This document shows positions 37,488-49,813 of a DNA stretch of 64,000 nucleotides, in pieces. Position 1 is the first letter of the stretch, and every line of letters starts with the position of its first letter. The notes under the pieces are model-generated. The model had not been told where the DNA came from, made no database searches, and saw nothing but the letters and a program-made list of their open reading frames with translations. Source of the stretch: Phoenix dactylifera (taxonomy: Eukaryota > Streptophyta > Magnoliopsida > Arecales > Arecaceae). The translations under genes and the position numbers were made by a program. The stretch is from positions 1,674,001 to 1,738,000 of the forward strand of contig NC_052406.1 in assembly GCF_009389715.1 (NCBI RefSeq). The letters run 5' to 3'.

Positions 37488-40400
37488 ATGGACAATTTGT
37501 TCAAACAACAAAGGTAATTTCCATCAAACAGTATGGCACTGCTCTCATGATATTCATTAGTATGGAACTTTTTTTCGTGATATTCATATGCATTATCAAA
37601 AATATATCAGAGCTCATAAAACTGCTCTGAAAAATGACAACACAAGCTGCTATTTTAATGCTTATGCAACAAACTAATCTGCATGCCTTCTATTCCTGCT
37701 GCCTTCTTTGTATTAATTCATCTCCTGATTCAGACATTAATTTCTTGTTAGGGTTTAGAAGGGAAAACTGAGGACGATTGCTATAATATACAAGAAGGAA
37801 GGAAACCACCGCAAAAGAAAGTGTCCTTCAGGGAAGGTATTGATATCTGATTGTTCCTTTCAACTCTCTCAGTCAAATATCGAATTGCAAAAAGCCAATG
37901 CTTACAGTAATAAAATTTAATTTTTTATTGTTTTCAAAAAAAGCAATTGATGTCATCCGTCTTTCAAGCCACTTGTGAACATAATTACCAGAAGCTGATC
38001 TTTTCTTCAGGATGACCATCCCCGTCTATACATAGCCCACATAACTCATACAGGCAATTACCCACCACTTGGTTGGCCAACTGTAGTTTGTTTCTAATAT
38101 TTAGATTTATTCCCTTTCTTTCACCTAATTACCAGCACATTTTCCCATCAAGCACACAATTAGTTCACAATAAGAATAGAAATTGTATTTTCTTTTTGAT
38201 TATCCTTATTAAGAAAAATGCATGCATCTCTTTTGCAATGCCATACAAGTTCTCGACTTTTAACTTGAATATATGCAACAATATGATTTGTGGTCATGCT
38301 CTGGAATAAGTAGCAAGGGAACAAAAATTTTGTTTATGCAGAAGGAAAAAAGACTCAAAACTGGTTCCAGAGGTCATTCGCTGGCCAAATGAGTGAGGTA
38401 AAAGATGGAAGGGATGGTGAGTTTGAGACTGCAATTGCAGCATCTGCATATGCTATCACATTACAGGAAGAAAGTTCACTGAACCAGAAAAGGTCCGTTG
38501 AAGAATTGGGAAGCCCTTTAACTAAGACCAAAAGCAAAAGGGAAGAAAGCATAAATAAGTTAAGTGATAGCAGCAAAATTTCCAGATGGTTCAGTGGTAA
38601 GGAGGCAAAAGAAGATAGGAAATCATCAGGTACATTTTTATTGTCTTTCCACTATACAAAATTCACTAAAACAATGCATAGTCAATGTGGTAACCAGTTA
38701 CCAACTCAAATTATATGTTAGTTAACACAGCTGCATGTGGCACCAACTTTCTCATAATAAATGCAAAACAAAAAAATGAAAAAACAACTAAGCATGAGCT
38801 CTAAAAGGAGAGTTTCTCTATTTAACAAGTAACAATCCACACAGTTTCAGATGATAGTTCGATCAGAAAGTCAGCAACATTAGGCCAAAGGCTGCTGGAA
38901 GATTCTGCTGCTGATCACAAAGTGACAGAAAAGAAAATGCATACCACTCCTACCATCAAGAAAACTCCAACTTTCTCTGACAGTTATCTAAATGAGACGG
39001 GTAGCAAGAGAATTGATTTTGGAAAAAATCAAGGGGGGCAACAAGCACCATCTGCAAGAAAACCTACAGCTCCATTTTGTAGATTCAGAAATGCCCGTAG
39101 GAAAACAACCGACTCTACTATATTGGAATCAAAAGCAGACGCCTGGGAAAAAGCAAAGATGGCTAAGATAAAAAGACGGTGATCTGATGATTTTTAATGA
39201 TCATTCAACATAATATAAAATGCTTTGGTATCACGGCATCATGTTCCAGCGAATTAATTTGCGTACAACATGCCTTTTTCAGGTATGAAAAGATGAATGC
39301 CACCATTTTGGAGTGGGAGAATGAAAAGAAGATGAAGGCCAAATGCCAATTGAACCGAAAAGAGGTTTAACTTGACTATCCTAGAATTTATGGTGCAATG
39401 ATTACATTTCACTTTTGCTTTCCCCTTTCTAGCTAAAGGCCACAGCTAACCCAATTATATATTTGTATCTGGACCGTAATGGTCCTGACCCCTTGATGAA
39501 CCGCAAGCTTGGTTGATAAAACTGGAAGAAATGCCAGCTGACATCAATCACTGAACAATAGACCAAGATAAACAGTTGCATAACAAGTCAACCAGAAATC
39601 AAGATTCCTAATACACTTCAAAGGAGACAAGAACATGACCTCTCTGAGGAGAAAAATGGATGAAGTTCCAGTTCTTCCATAACTTGCTCTTACTAAAAGA
39701 CTGAACAAAGTCCAATTTGAGAAATGATCATTTGGAAGTATAAATCCTATAGGTCAATGCACTGAAATAATCACATCAATTTCCAAACACTATTTGTTGA
39801 CTCCTATAACAAAGCAGCCAACATCTCACTAGCATCTAAATTTCACATGAACTATCAGTGCCTTTTGGCCCACATGTCTAGGAGCATATAAATCCAAATG
39901 ATGACCAATTCTTTTTCTCCAGTGCTCTTCAAGCAATATATCATTATGTAAGCATCTCCTCCATACAAAATAGCTTGCCAAATTTAATAAAGCTCTAATA
40001 TTCTTTTCCGCCAAAGTTTGTTTCACTATCAACACTTCTTGCTTGGCTAGAGTATGCCAACTTTTGTAAGAGCCCACTCACAAATTTGCTCCATGTTCTT
40101 TGATACCCAAAGTATGTTCATTCTTGTTCATGCTCACACTCAGAAACACTTCAAGATGACTTTCCCCCACCTAGAAGCATGTTTAAACACTATGTTATTC
40201 GTCACGTTCCATGCATTCTAGAAAAGCTAAGAATCTTATAGGAAAAAATCCCTAATAAAGAATCTTGCCAAAGTGCCTTAAAACAACAAGAATGTTCTTT
40301 AACTTAAGCTCCAGATGCAGTCATTTCCCCAGAAGGTCATCCTAATATTATCCTTCTCATATAAACTCTGCACTTCTTCTGGTAACCTCTACACCATCAC

Positions 40401-40745
40401 TATCAAGTTCAGAGCCACATATCCTGTGGGTCAGATAATAGAAAATGGCAATGTTCAAACAATTTTAAGAATACTAGCAACATATAGCACATGTATGATG
40501 CCATAGACAAAAAGGTTAATTCTGAACCTAACTACTTTTTGCCAAATTTGCAGGGGGAATTGGAAAGGAGACGAAATAGAACATTACAAGAACATCGTAA
40601 TGAAATGTTTAGGATTGATAAAATTGGAAGTGGAGCAAGAGCTATGGCAGAAGAAAGAAAAAGAAATGATGAATATAAGGCAATTGAGAAGGCTAACAAG
40701 ATGAGATCGACAGGAAAAGTTCCCCATGCATGCCCCTGCTTATGA
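37488..40745 (+). CDS. Remorin family protein
   Basis: Confident exons: 37752-37836, 38342-38629, 38845-39178, 39283-39364 and 40554-40745, joined in frame (326 aa). A likely first exon 37488-37513 encodes MDNLFKQQ, but its phase does not fit the next exon (see findings). Seen: a basic motif KKVSFRE, then KKTQNWFQRSFAGQM, an acidic and serine-rich middle, and the C-terminal remorin domain of about 100 residues: KADAWEKAKMAKIKRRYEKM, then ILEWENEKKMKAK, a charged helix, and CPCL at the very end, a cysteine tail fitting a membrane anchor. Remorins coat the inner face of the plasma membrane in nanodomains, using coiled-coil self-assembly (family knowledge). The domain lacks CDS damage downstream of exon 2. 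Confidence 0.85.
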
Positions 40746-40959
40746 TTAATCACCTAAACAGTAGAAGCAGCACAACCAGATGATATCACATCCGTATTAT
40801 TTGAAGGGAATTTGCTTTCCAAGCTTCTGCTAAGCCAAGCATAAAAAGTAGAACATGGCAAAGAAGCTAGAAAGAATCATATATTGTATTGAAAATTTGG
40901 AAGTCATGCATATAACATACAAATATCCCTTGAAATTAGCAAATGAAAATGAAAGCAAG

Positions 40960-43175
40960 TGTCATGCCCCAAATCCGGAGCATGACATAACCGTACTACC
41001 GAGGAGTACAACCCACAATAACACGAAGCCAAACATTATATCTTAGATTTCAAATCCATCTTAACTTCCAAATTCATCTTAAAGAAAATAGAATAAATAT
41101 GAATCCAATTTTATTATCCATTAAATGCAACCAATATTGGCTCAGAGCATCTAAATCCAAACTTAAATACCAAATCCATAATCTTCAAAATTTAGAAAAT
41201 TATTGAGCTACAAATCCATAATCAACTGAAGAACTAAAATTCTGCTATATAGATCGCCAAGCTTGCTAGCACGAACTCGAAGTCTGAACCATCCTTCGTT
41301 CCTATTGACCCTATTCTCCTACAGAGAGAAAAATAAAAATAGAGATATATGAGTGACATAGCTCAGTAAGTAAATCTTACATTACCTTATCGGATCAAGT
41401 ATAAGCTTTTTCATATCAATGCATTATTTAAAAAAAAATAACAGATATTACAAAATAAACCATTTCATAGTACAGTATATTAAAACAAGTCATAAAGCAA
41501 ATCATGCATGAACAAATCATTCATATTTCATAAATATAGTTCCAAATTTATTTTGAAAATAAATACATAAATCATTCTTTTATCATTTAGCCATATCATA
41601 GTTCATAACATTGCTCACAGATATTCGTGCTACGGCCACTTTATACTAGTGACAAGGCTCGTGTTCATAATCGACATAGATTCATGTTTCGTATGCCAAC
41701 TTTATACCTGCCGGCAAGGCCTGTGTTCGTATAGATGCTAACTTCGGATTCGATTTTCTCAATTCTAGAAATCATACATAGCTATCTGAGAGCTTTGTAA
41801 GAGCTTATATCTTTTTCTTAAAATATACACATAAATAGATGAAAAACACTAAATGACATGATCAGATTCATATTTCATAATAAAACTATTTTTATTAAAA
41901 TATTCATGAAACTATTTTTCATAAAATATAATTTTCATAACACATAAGCTGATCCATAATTTTAAGAAAACATGACATCTTTGTTGGCAATATCATATGC
42001 ATGGAAAACATGATAATTTAAAAATAATAAGAAGTATAAAATTTACTTGCCTCTTTTGTCTTAGACTGTCAGACTTCACTGGGCGACTCTGCTAGACCTA
42101 TTAAAAATATTAACAGTAAAATTAATTTATAATTGATGACTTTAATAAAATAACACGAGAAGACTTGACCGAGCATACAATGGTCTCGAGTAAGTCAGGT
42201 CTAGACAATTTACTCAATGAATCGGACTCAATCATGCCAAGATCAATCAACGAGGTTCATCAATAGGGTTTCATTCAGCAGGGCCAGAGTGATCAGTCTA
42301 GTAGGTGGCCCAGGCACTAAGACAATTTAGGGGCTCTTTTCAGGGATCAAATCGGATTCATAGATCAGGTCAATAGGACCCTGTACTAAGATCCATAGGT
42401 CTCCTAAAGAGAGGGATGGGCTCTCCCTCTCCTCTTCTTTCTTTCTTTCTTGGTGAACAGGGGAGAAAGAGAGTGGACTGGTGGTTGCGGTCATGGTAGG
42501 GGTCAATGCCGGAGGTCCGACAATACAATCGAAGGTTCGACTGCAAGTGGTGGCGGTTGGTAGTGATCGGTGGCCGAAAAAGAGAGGATGATGAAAAATA
42601 GGGACAGAACAGAGATGGTCTTGGATCGGTGGATTCGTGTCCTTGCCCGCTCACCGGTGTCCGGGGCTCCGACATCGGTTAGAGGCCGACACAAGGGAGA
42701 GGCCGAGAGCTTTGGCGACAAGTGTTGGCGACGGTGGTCGGAAAAGGAAAAAGGACAGGTAAAAATAGAAGAAAAATAGGATCCCCTTTTGTTGGTCAAT
42801 TTTCGGCCAATTTCTCGGCTGGCGGCCGTGATTCCGAATTGTGGGAAGAAAGAAGAAAAGAGAGGAAGGACAAGGCGTTACCTCGGCTCCGGCGGCAGCC
42901 CCGATTTCCAGCGAGCACAATAACGGGCAGCCGCGAACTCAACGAAAAAAAGAAGGAAGAAGGAGAGGAAAAGAGGAGGATTGCTCGGGATGGAGAGCTC
43001 TGGAGGGAGAGAGCTCTCCCTTTATACAGGAGCCCTAGGGTCCTGGCGACCCTAGGACTCCGACTCCTAGTCGAAGTCACCAAAGGAGAAGAAGACTCCC
43101 TTTGGGAGTCTTCCGCTTGGCCGCTCCATGGGCCCTGTCGGGCCAATCGAGTGGATTGGTCCTAGACTGGGCATT
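40960..43175. mobile_element. Probable solo LTR of a Gypsy-type retrotransposon
   Basis: Begins TGTCATGCCCCAAATCCGGA with an immediate inverted echo GCATGACA, wording known from plant Gypsy LTRs. It contains GACATAGCTCAGTAAGTAAA and a 60-bp tandem block (GCCACTTTATACTAG at 41636 and GCCAACTTTATACCTG at 41695), and becomes GC-rich toward its end, with a TATA-like CCTTTATACA at 43018. It ends near GGGCATTCACA. No primer-binding site follows, so a solo LTR is the simplest reading. A clean 5-bp target duplication was not seen, so the borders may move by a few bases. The open frames at 42370-43165 belong to it. Confidence 0.55.
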
Positions 43176-44265
43176 CACAACAAAAGCTCAAGATACCAAT
43201 GAAAATGAAGAATGCACATGCTTCCAAGCAGAACACAGAACAATTTATCTCAGGGATGCCAAAATGCCATAAATCTACATATGCAGAGCACATTTGTACA
43301 CATGGAGATGGAATACATTATGATAATTCAATTCCAGTGATGTTGGACTACAACTATCACGTGAATCCTTTCATTTGAAGTAATAAATAGAATGACAGAC
43401 TAAGAACAGCTTTCTGTCTGCTTGCAGATCCAAAAGACAAACTCCTATATGATCTACATACCCTATTACATATGATAGTAAGAGAAAATCTACCAACTCT
43501 TTCTTGAACAGTAACCAACATGATCCACAATGTAATACACCAACACAAAGAGAATCTTAATCTTCAACACTTGGAAATCTGTTCATCAAAGGAATAACAT
43601 TTAAAGGATATTTAGAAGAAAAAGAGATCAGAAAGTTCACCAAAGCATCAAATCAAAGAATTAATTCATAAATCATGTACTATACATATTCAAAGTTTTT
43701 TGAATTTGGATTTGGATCACGTTTTTTCTCTTTTTAGCATGGATACTCAAGTCAGTTCCATCATAACGAACCACATAACAGATTAATTAGACCACGAAAT
43801 CTCAAATATATAAACATAACCTTCATGGTGGTAATTTTGATATGCAGTCATTACTTCCAATAACATCAGCAAACTGAGAAAACTTGATTAATAAGAATAG
43901 TGAAAATTATTTTGGAGAAACTAATACAATACTGCAAGGTGAAATTGCAATTATTTGAAATTTAAATAACAGCACAAATAAATGAACATAAGATTTGGGA
44001 AAGCTCCTTGCTAAAGCCAATCTTTTTTTATTTCTTATTTATTTTTTTTTTAAAGTTTGTAGCATATTCACATAGTTGCATGGACAATTAGATTTACATG
44101 GAATTAGATACATATTAGTGAGGCTATGATACCTACATGTTACATACTTTGTAATGCACAAAATGTGGAGATTCAGTGGACTATTCATGTTCCTATAAAA
44201 TTTAAATCGTGGTGAGAAGACAGAATAATCAGGAGGATACCTGCATCAAATTCTGAGCATCACTG
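43176..44265. other. Spacer and 3' side of the EID1-like gene
   Basis: AT-rich, no gene seen. The right end should hold the 3' UTR of the minus-strand EID1-like gene. Confidence 0.45.
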
Positions 44266-45009
44266 CTACTCTGAAGCCTCCTCAGAATCTGAGAGGGGTA
44301 AGAGAGTGCATATTCTGAGCATATGCCCGTTGAGGCATACATAATACTCTATGCAATCATCATAAGCACCTAACCTCCTGGCAGCACTTCTTGGTATCAT
44401 GTTTGCTTGCAGCATGCTCCACAGCATTGCTTTACAGTATGGACACACCTCTGTGGGATGAAACTTGGATTGCCTGTCAATCAGCATCTTCCTAACTCTC
44501 GAAACAGAGAATGACTTGAAGACACCACGGAAAAAGCCCGCATCACCTTCCTCTCCCTGATCAAGATGCTCACAAGGGTCTGATACATGCAACACATCTG
44601 TTCTGCATTGTGGAATAAGAAAACTTTTCCCCGAAGTCCTAGAAAACCGAGTCCTGTAAACAAAGTGACCTGGGATATGGATGGTATTAAACAGACCCCG
44701 CTTGCTGCATCCTGAACAATAAATCAGAAGCTTCCCAAGTGATTTCCAGTTTCCATCAACACTGTGGCTTCCACTGGATTGCAAATCTAGCATCATCTTT
44801 GATGCACTTGTTCGGCAAAACTCCTTCCACAGAACCCGCCTAGCAATCTCATCAAACTATTTGCAAACACATGACATCACGGCAATCAATCTGGGGTTCC
44901 AATTTAGGTGTTGAAACACAAGAAAGATTGCATCCTCCCTCAGATGACCTTTCATACATATACACGTCGATGAGTGTGTGCAGCAGTGCTGCTTTGCTAC
45001 CAACATCAT
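44266..45009 (-). pseudogene. EID1-like F-box gene with a stop codon in the F-box
   Basis: One 248-codon frame from ATG 45009 to TGA 44266 matches EID1-like proteins along its length (usual length about 250). It holds an N-terminal HSSTCICMKGH, the F-box HLREDAIFLVFQHLNWNPRL, CRTDVLHVSDPCEHLDQGEE, a CPYC pair and the family ending LLPLSDSEEASE. EID1 joins SCF ubiquitin ligases and dampens phytochrome A light signalling (family knowledge). Codon 51 (44857-44859) is TAG in CVCK-stop-FDEIARR, where the family has Trp (TGG). The rest of the frame is open, so the lesion is single and recent, a sequencing error, or read through. Restart at 44796 would give 176 aa without an F-box. A leader intron (45016-45977) is intact. 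Confidence 0.85.
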
Positions 45010-45977
45010 TCCACCCTGATAATAATCGGAAAAGCACAAATCACACTCTCATATCCCAATCCTGCTTAAATTCCAAAATAAATTTCAAAAAAAAAAGCAC
45101 CACAATTTACTAACTGATCAATCTTGACACATTACCCCAAAAAAGAGGGGAAGTCAATTTGTTGATGACTCTTAGTTTGGCCCACAGCAACTGATGGTGG
45201 TTAAGATCAAAAAGTTTCATCCATGTCATGCATCATAACCTTCACAAGAACAATAGGCATCAACAGGAAACCTTCATCAAATGCTGCATGTGTACATCCT
45301 TACTGGATTAAAATAGAAATATATCCTATTTAATTTAATGTATCTTTATGCTTCAGGTTCAAAGGATTAAGCATATAAATAAGATTTGGATGGAGGTAAA
45401 AAATTGATTCATCAAGCTTTCATTTTTTAAATGAAATCTCATCCATAAAAGAAAAACATAATTATCACACTCATACATTTATCGCAGGTCGTTAATCAAA
45501 ATTCCATCATTCGACACTCTTTCACTATCAAAGTTTATAGGAAAATAATAGTAGGTTTCCAACTTCAAAGTCTCATATCGCAGCCAACGAGAAGGGAAAG
45601 AAAATCTTCAATCCATTTTTTCCAGGTTCACTAAAAATAATTTCACAATCGAATCCCATATCTTCGTGCACACCCATGCTTCCAATCCATGATAATTCCA
45701 GCATTCCTCTCCGATTCCCTATTCCAACGATTCCCAATGCGTGCAAGACTCGCATCCCATTTTCCCCTCCCCCACGATTCCCAAAACAAATACCCCAAGC
45801 CCAATCAAAAACCTTACGCAAAATCATCTATCCGTCAGCTATACTTAAAAAAAATCCCACACAAAATAGTGTAAGTTTCTCAAACCCCCACCCACCCACC
45901 CCCCAAAAAGGCACAAAAATAAGCAAAAAAGGCGACATTTTTCGCCAAAAAAGCACAAAACTTAATCAATCTCTCAC

Positions 45978-46045
45978 CTTTGCAGAAGAAATTCCTCCTC
46001 CTTTCCCTTCTTCGCATCGAAGAGCGCAAGAAAAGGAGAAAGCTG

Positions 46046-46099
<54 letters not shown>

Positions 46100-46200
46100 C
46101 CTCCCTCCTCTCTCTCTCTCTCGCTCTCCCTCTCCCTCTCCCTAGCTCTAGAGCTCAGCGAGAGAGAGAACTAAGAAAGATCAGGGCTCGCATGGCGACA
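45978..46200 (-). promoter_or_regulatory. Leader exon and promoter side of the EID1-like gene
   Basis: Minus-strand donor AAG/GTGAGAG at 45978/45977 pairs with acceptor ATTATCAG at 45016, just before the ATG. The leader exon is GA-rich on the transcribed sense because of a (CT)n tract on the plus strand. The exact start is not visible. Confidence 0.55.
46047..46096. repeat. (CT)n microsatellite, about 25 units
   Basis: An uninterrupted CT tract within the EID1-like leader, followed by shorter CT clusters to 46150. Confidence 0.9.
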
Positions 46201-47894
46201 GGGAAGGACGGTTGATACAACCCACTCGCGAATAGAAGAATTCCGAAAATGCCACCCTATCCACGAGACAAGCACCAAGACATTTGTCGCTTTTCTGGGG
46301 GTGTTTGCGTCTTAATAAAAAATTCCGTCACCCCATCTCTCACTAGCCTTCTGGCTGGAGAGGAGAGCGAGAACGGAGGCTTAGAGGCTCGGAGATGTTC
46401 CATTGTGTCCGCGGTGCACAGTTTCTAGCGTGCACGTGCACTGCAAAAGGCTTCTCTTTTTTTTTTTTTCTTTTTTTCTTTTTTTTTTCCCGCTAGACCT
46501 AGTGGTTCATATAACATGTATATGGACGCACTCAATAAAATCAAAAAATAGAATATCTTAGAGCTTTCGAGGCAGCTCCCCATCCTTCATCTACAGGATG
46601 CTATCGGAATGGTTATCCACATAGATAGCCACCCAATCTATAGCTTCATTGGCTTCTCTAAATACATGCTTCACCTGGACAACCCTTTCATCCCTCATCA
46701 TTTAGAACCAATCAACCAACTATTTTCTCTGAACAGAAGATAGCCATTTCACCTATGAAACTCAATAACTGCAATAACTGCAGGCCAAATATTAAGTTTC
46801 CTTTGCGCAAACAAAAAATTTCATAGCCACACGTCATAAAACACTAATAATTACCTACTTGCGACCTTAACGGGAGAATACTTATAAAGTACTGAAGAGA
46901 TGGCACATAGAGTGTTTATTATAGTCAAAAAGTTCATTATTATTTTATGATATTTTTATGTTTTGATCCCTATAACTAGATTTTTGATTTCTTCTTACTT
47001 CAAATTTAACACTAGGTTGCATATTCAAACCTTATTATAGATATATAGGGAAGCTATGATGTTATTCTAAATAAGGATGGCAATCAGATCGGATTAGATA
47101 AAGTACAGATTGGATCGAATATAAGATACATCAAAAATATATCAACTTAAATCTGATTTATTTATTAAACAAGGTAGATGTAAATCTGGTTCTGACTATT
47201 TTATTAAACGGGTAATCTAGCTCGATGTACAGTAAGTTTAAACAAGTTAAACAGTTAAATATTGCCACCTTTATTTTTAAATAGGTAATATTTGTTAATG
47301 TTTTCTTACTAATGCTAACCATTATTCTCCCCTATCTATTTTATTCCTACTAGTATCTTTGGGCAGGTGAGAGGGTGTATTCTTATAATCCGAAGTACTT
47401 AAATGATATCTATTCACCTACCATCTTTGCTGACATCAAACCGCCCAAGCTAGTGAAGCCACATCTAAACAACTTGGCCGGCTGTGACTCCAAGTTGGGG
47501 AGTAGATGGGCTGTCAAGAAAGTCTGCATCAAAATCTTTCCTTTTTTTTTTTTCTTTTGAACATAGTATAAGATAATAAGATGGTTGGTGCGATTTAAAG
47601 AGACCTGAGGGACTTGCTCTAGAGTAAATTTCTATGGTAGAAAGCTTGTAATGCGGGCATAAAGAAGAGCAATATTCTATATGCAGCCATGGCTTTTCCT
47701 TGAACGATTTAATCTGAAAACCTGATAGAACCTCTTTAACATTGTTTTTATTTCTTTTTTTTATTTTAAAAATAGAATCATAGAATCAAGGAAAATTATG
47801 GTTAAGTATTATTATTTTTATTTCTATTTTAAAAATATATTTTTTTATTTTGTAAAAAAAATTTACTTTACTATTTTTAAAAATAAAAAACTCA

Positions 47895-48300
47895 TGCTAC
47901 TACCATCGGCACAAAGCTCATCATTGCTACTATTGCTGAAGCTATTATCTCCATCATCTCCACCACCACTATCGCCGCCACTCTACCACCATTATCTCTA
48001 CTACGATGATCACCACCACTACAACCAACACTGTCTCCACCATTGTCGCCACCACAACTACTATCATTGTCACAACTGTTATCGCCACTGCTACAACGAT
48101 CTCTATCAGGCCTATACTACATCCCACCACCATTATAGCCACGAGCACTATATTATCTATGTACCTAAAACCGCTCTCGTCGCCACCACCATCCCTATAC
48201 CTCGCTGTCGCTGTCATCACTATCATCACTACTACTATCTTCATTATCTCCACTATTACTACCACCGTCGTAGCCATCATAATCATATTTATATTATTAA
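47895..48300. repeat. Degenerate CAC/CAT/ACT trinucleotide tract
   Basis: About 400 bp of imperfect CCACCA, CTACTA and CATCAT triplets. Because almost no stop codon is possible in several frames, it gives open frames on both strands with Thr/Ile, His/Tyr or Val/Met composition. These are artefacts. Confidence 0.75.
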
Positions 48301-48644
48301 AAATAATTAAGCACACCTAACATCTTTATATTTTTAAACTTTAAAAATAAAATTTATTTTTTTCTAAAATAAAAAAAAATGAAAATAGTACTAAACAGCA
48401 CAAGGTTTTGAATTATATATTTATCTCCTTAAGTGAGGCAGCAAGCATTGCATTGATTTGAGGCCTACTAACCTTTTTGGAGTGTTTCAGAAGGAAATAT
48501 CAAAGTTAAATAAAATTTAGAGGTGTGCAATCAGGAAAAAACTTAGCAACATCTGAGATCAATATATGGGCAATTGCAGGTTAGTTGAAGCTAATCACTT
48601 AAAATTGAGCACAGAAGTTCAGTATAGTAGTAATACTCTAGGTA

Positions 48645-48666
48645 GCGCGCGCGCGCGCACACACAC
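48645..48666. repeat. (GC)n(AC)n alternating tract
   Basis: Seven to eight GC steps followed by four AC steps, an alternating purine-pyrimidine run. Confidence 0.85.
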
Positions 48667-49813
48667 GTATATGTTTATATATGTGCGTACGTCAGCATAT
48701 ATAAAGTATTAATAACGAAAAACAAAATTTTGAATAATTCAGAAAGTTCTCCAAATTCAATGTAGACTATTTTGACTACTACAGATAGGGCTGAATAGGA
48801 TCTAGAAGCAAAATCCATTACATCGAAAAGCTAAGTTGCAAATAAGGCTGCAAATAAGTCGAGTTGACCCATGACCCGACTTGACCCAACCCGCTTCAAC
48901 AACAGACACTAGCTCACAGCAAGGCAACATGCAAGCCCTGTAAAGCTTTTTGGTCAGTCTACCTTTTGGTCCAACTTTCTTTAACATATGTTCCTTTATG
49001 CACAGAAAGACATACACCGTGCTTCCTGTTTACCTGAAAATCTCAACCTCGTTTGTCATAAAGTCATAAACTCAGAATGAGCTTTAACTTATCTAGATCA
49101 CATATTTAATACATTCAGATAAAGGTTGGCAATCTAAGATGCATAGACTCATCAAATCTAATTCCCAAATTTTAAATAAAAGTCATGTGATAGTAAATCA
49201 CAGGAGAAAAACTAGAAGCAGAACAAAGAAAACCATCACAATCCAAGATGCCTCATTCGATTTTGGTTGCCATCAATAAATAAATATGCACAGATGCACG
49301 TAACATAAATCACAAAACCAATCCCTCTCTGAGAAAATTGTTGATATTTGGCTGCCATTATTTATAAATATAAACGGAGTTACATGCATGTAATTTGCAA
49401 AATCCAACCTTATCTATAAAAAAAACCAGGCCAATTTGTTCATGGAATGAAATCCAAATATACTCATTCAAACATACCTTAATCCACCGAATATAAGCTT
49501 ATTAAGTACAGTTCCAAGAAGAACCAAATCAGAATGAACTAAAAGATAATGAAGTCCTTTCCAGCAAAAGATATACCGCAAGACAGCAGAAAAATTTTGC
49601 AAACTCCAAACCTCTTCAACCCAAGTTACCACTTCATTAACAGATATGCACAAACCTCTCCACAAATCCAAGTTTATATATACTTGTAGAGTCGATCTTA
49701 TTATGATACATATTCAAGAAATTCTGAGTTATATTTAACAATATACTATATTGCAGTCTGACCATGAGCATTCCAGTAATCTCCATGGAAAGACTTATCA
49801 CTTAACTACCAAC

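Larger units (their letters stand above)
46201..49813. other. Intergenic DNA between two minus-strand genes
   Basis: Holds a poly-T stretch at 46459-46490, a small dispersed repeat (GGATGGCAATCAGATCGGAT, about 47066-47230), the trinucleotide tract described separately and AT-rich filler. The segment nearest 49813 should hold the 3' UTR of the calmodulin-binding gene. No further gene seen. Confidence 0.45.

Noticed and set aside
41350-41372. GACATAGCTCAGTAAGT, like a tRNA D-arm box
   Set aside because: No matching B box or cloverleaf around it; it is standard wording inside Gypsy-type LTRs.
42370-43165. Several open frames of 89-147 codons on both strands
   Set aside because: They lie in the GC-rich end of the probable solo LTR, overlap each other and show no domain.
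45676-46215. Plus-strand 179-codon frame
   Set aside because: It runs antisense through the EID1-like leader intron and CT tract, with no recognisable domain.
47798-48320. Open frames of 104-170 codons on both strands
   Set aside because: Caused by degenerate CAC/CAT triplets; composition is almost only Thr/Ile, His/Tyr or Val/Met.
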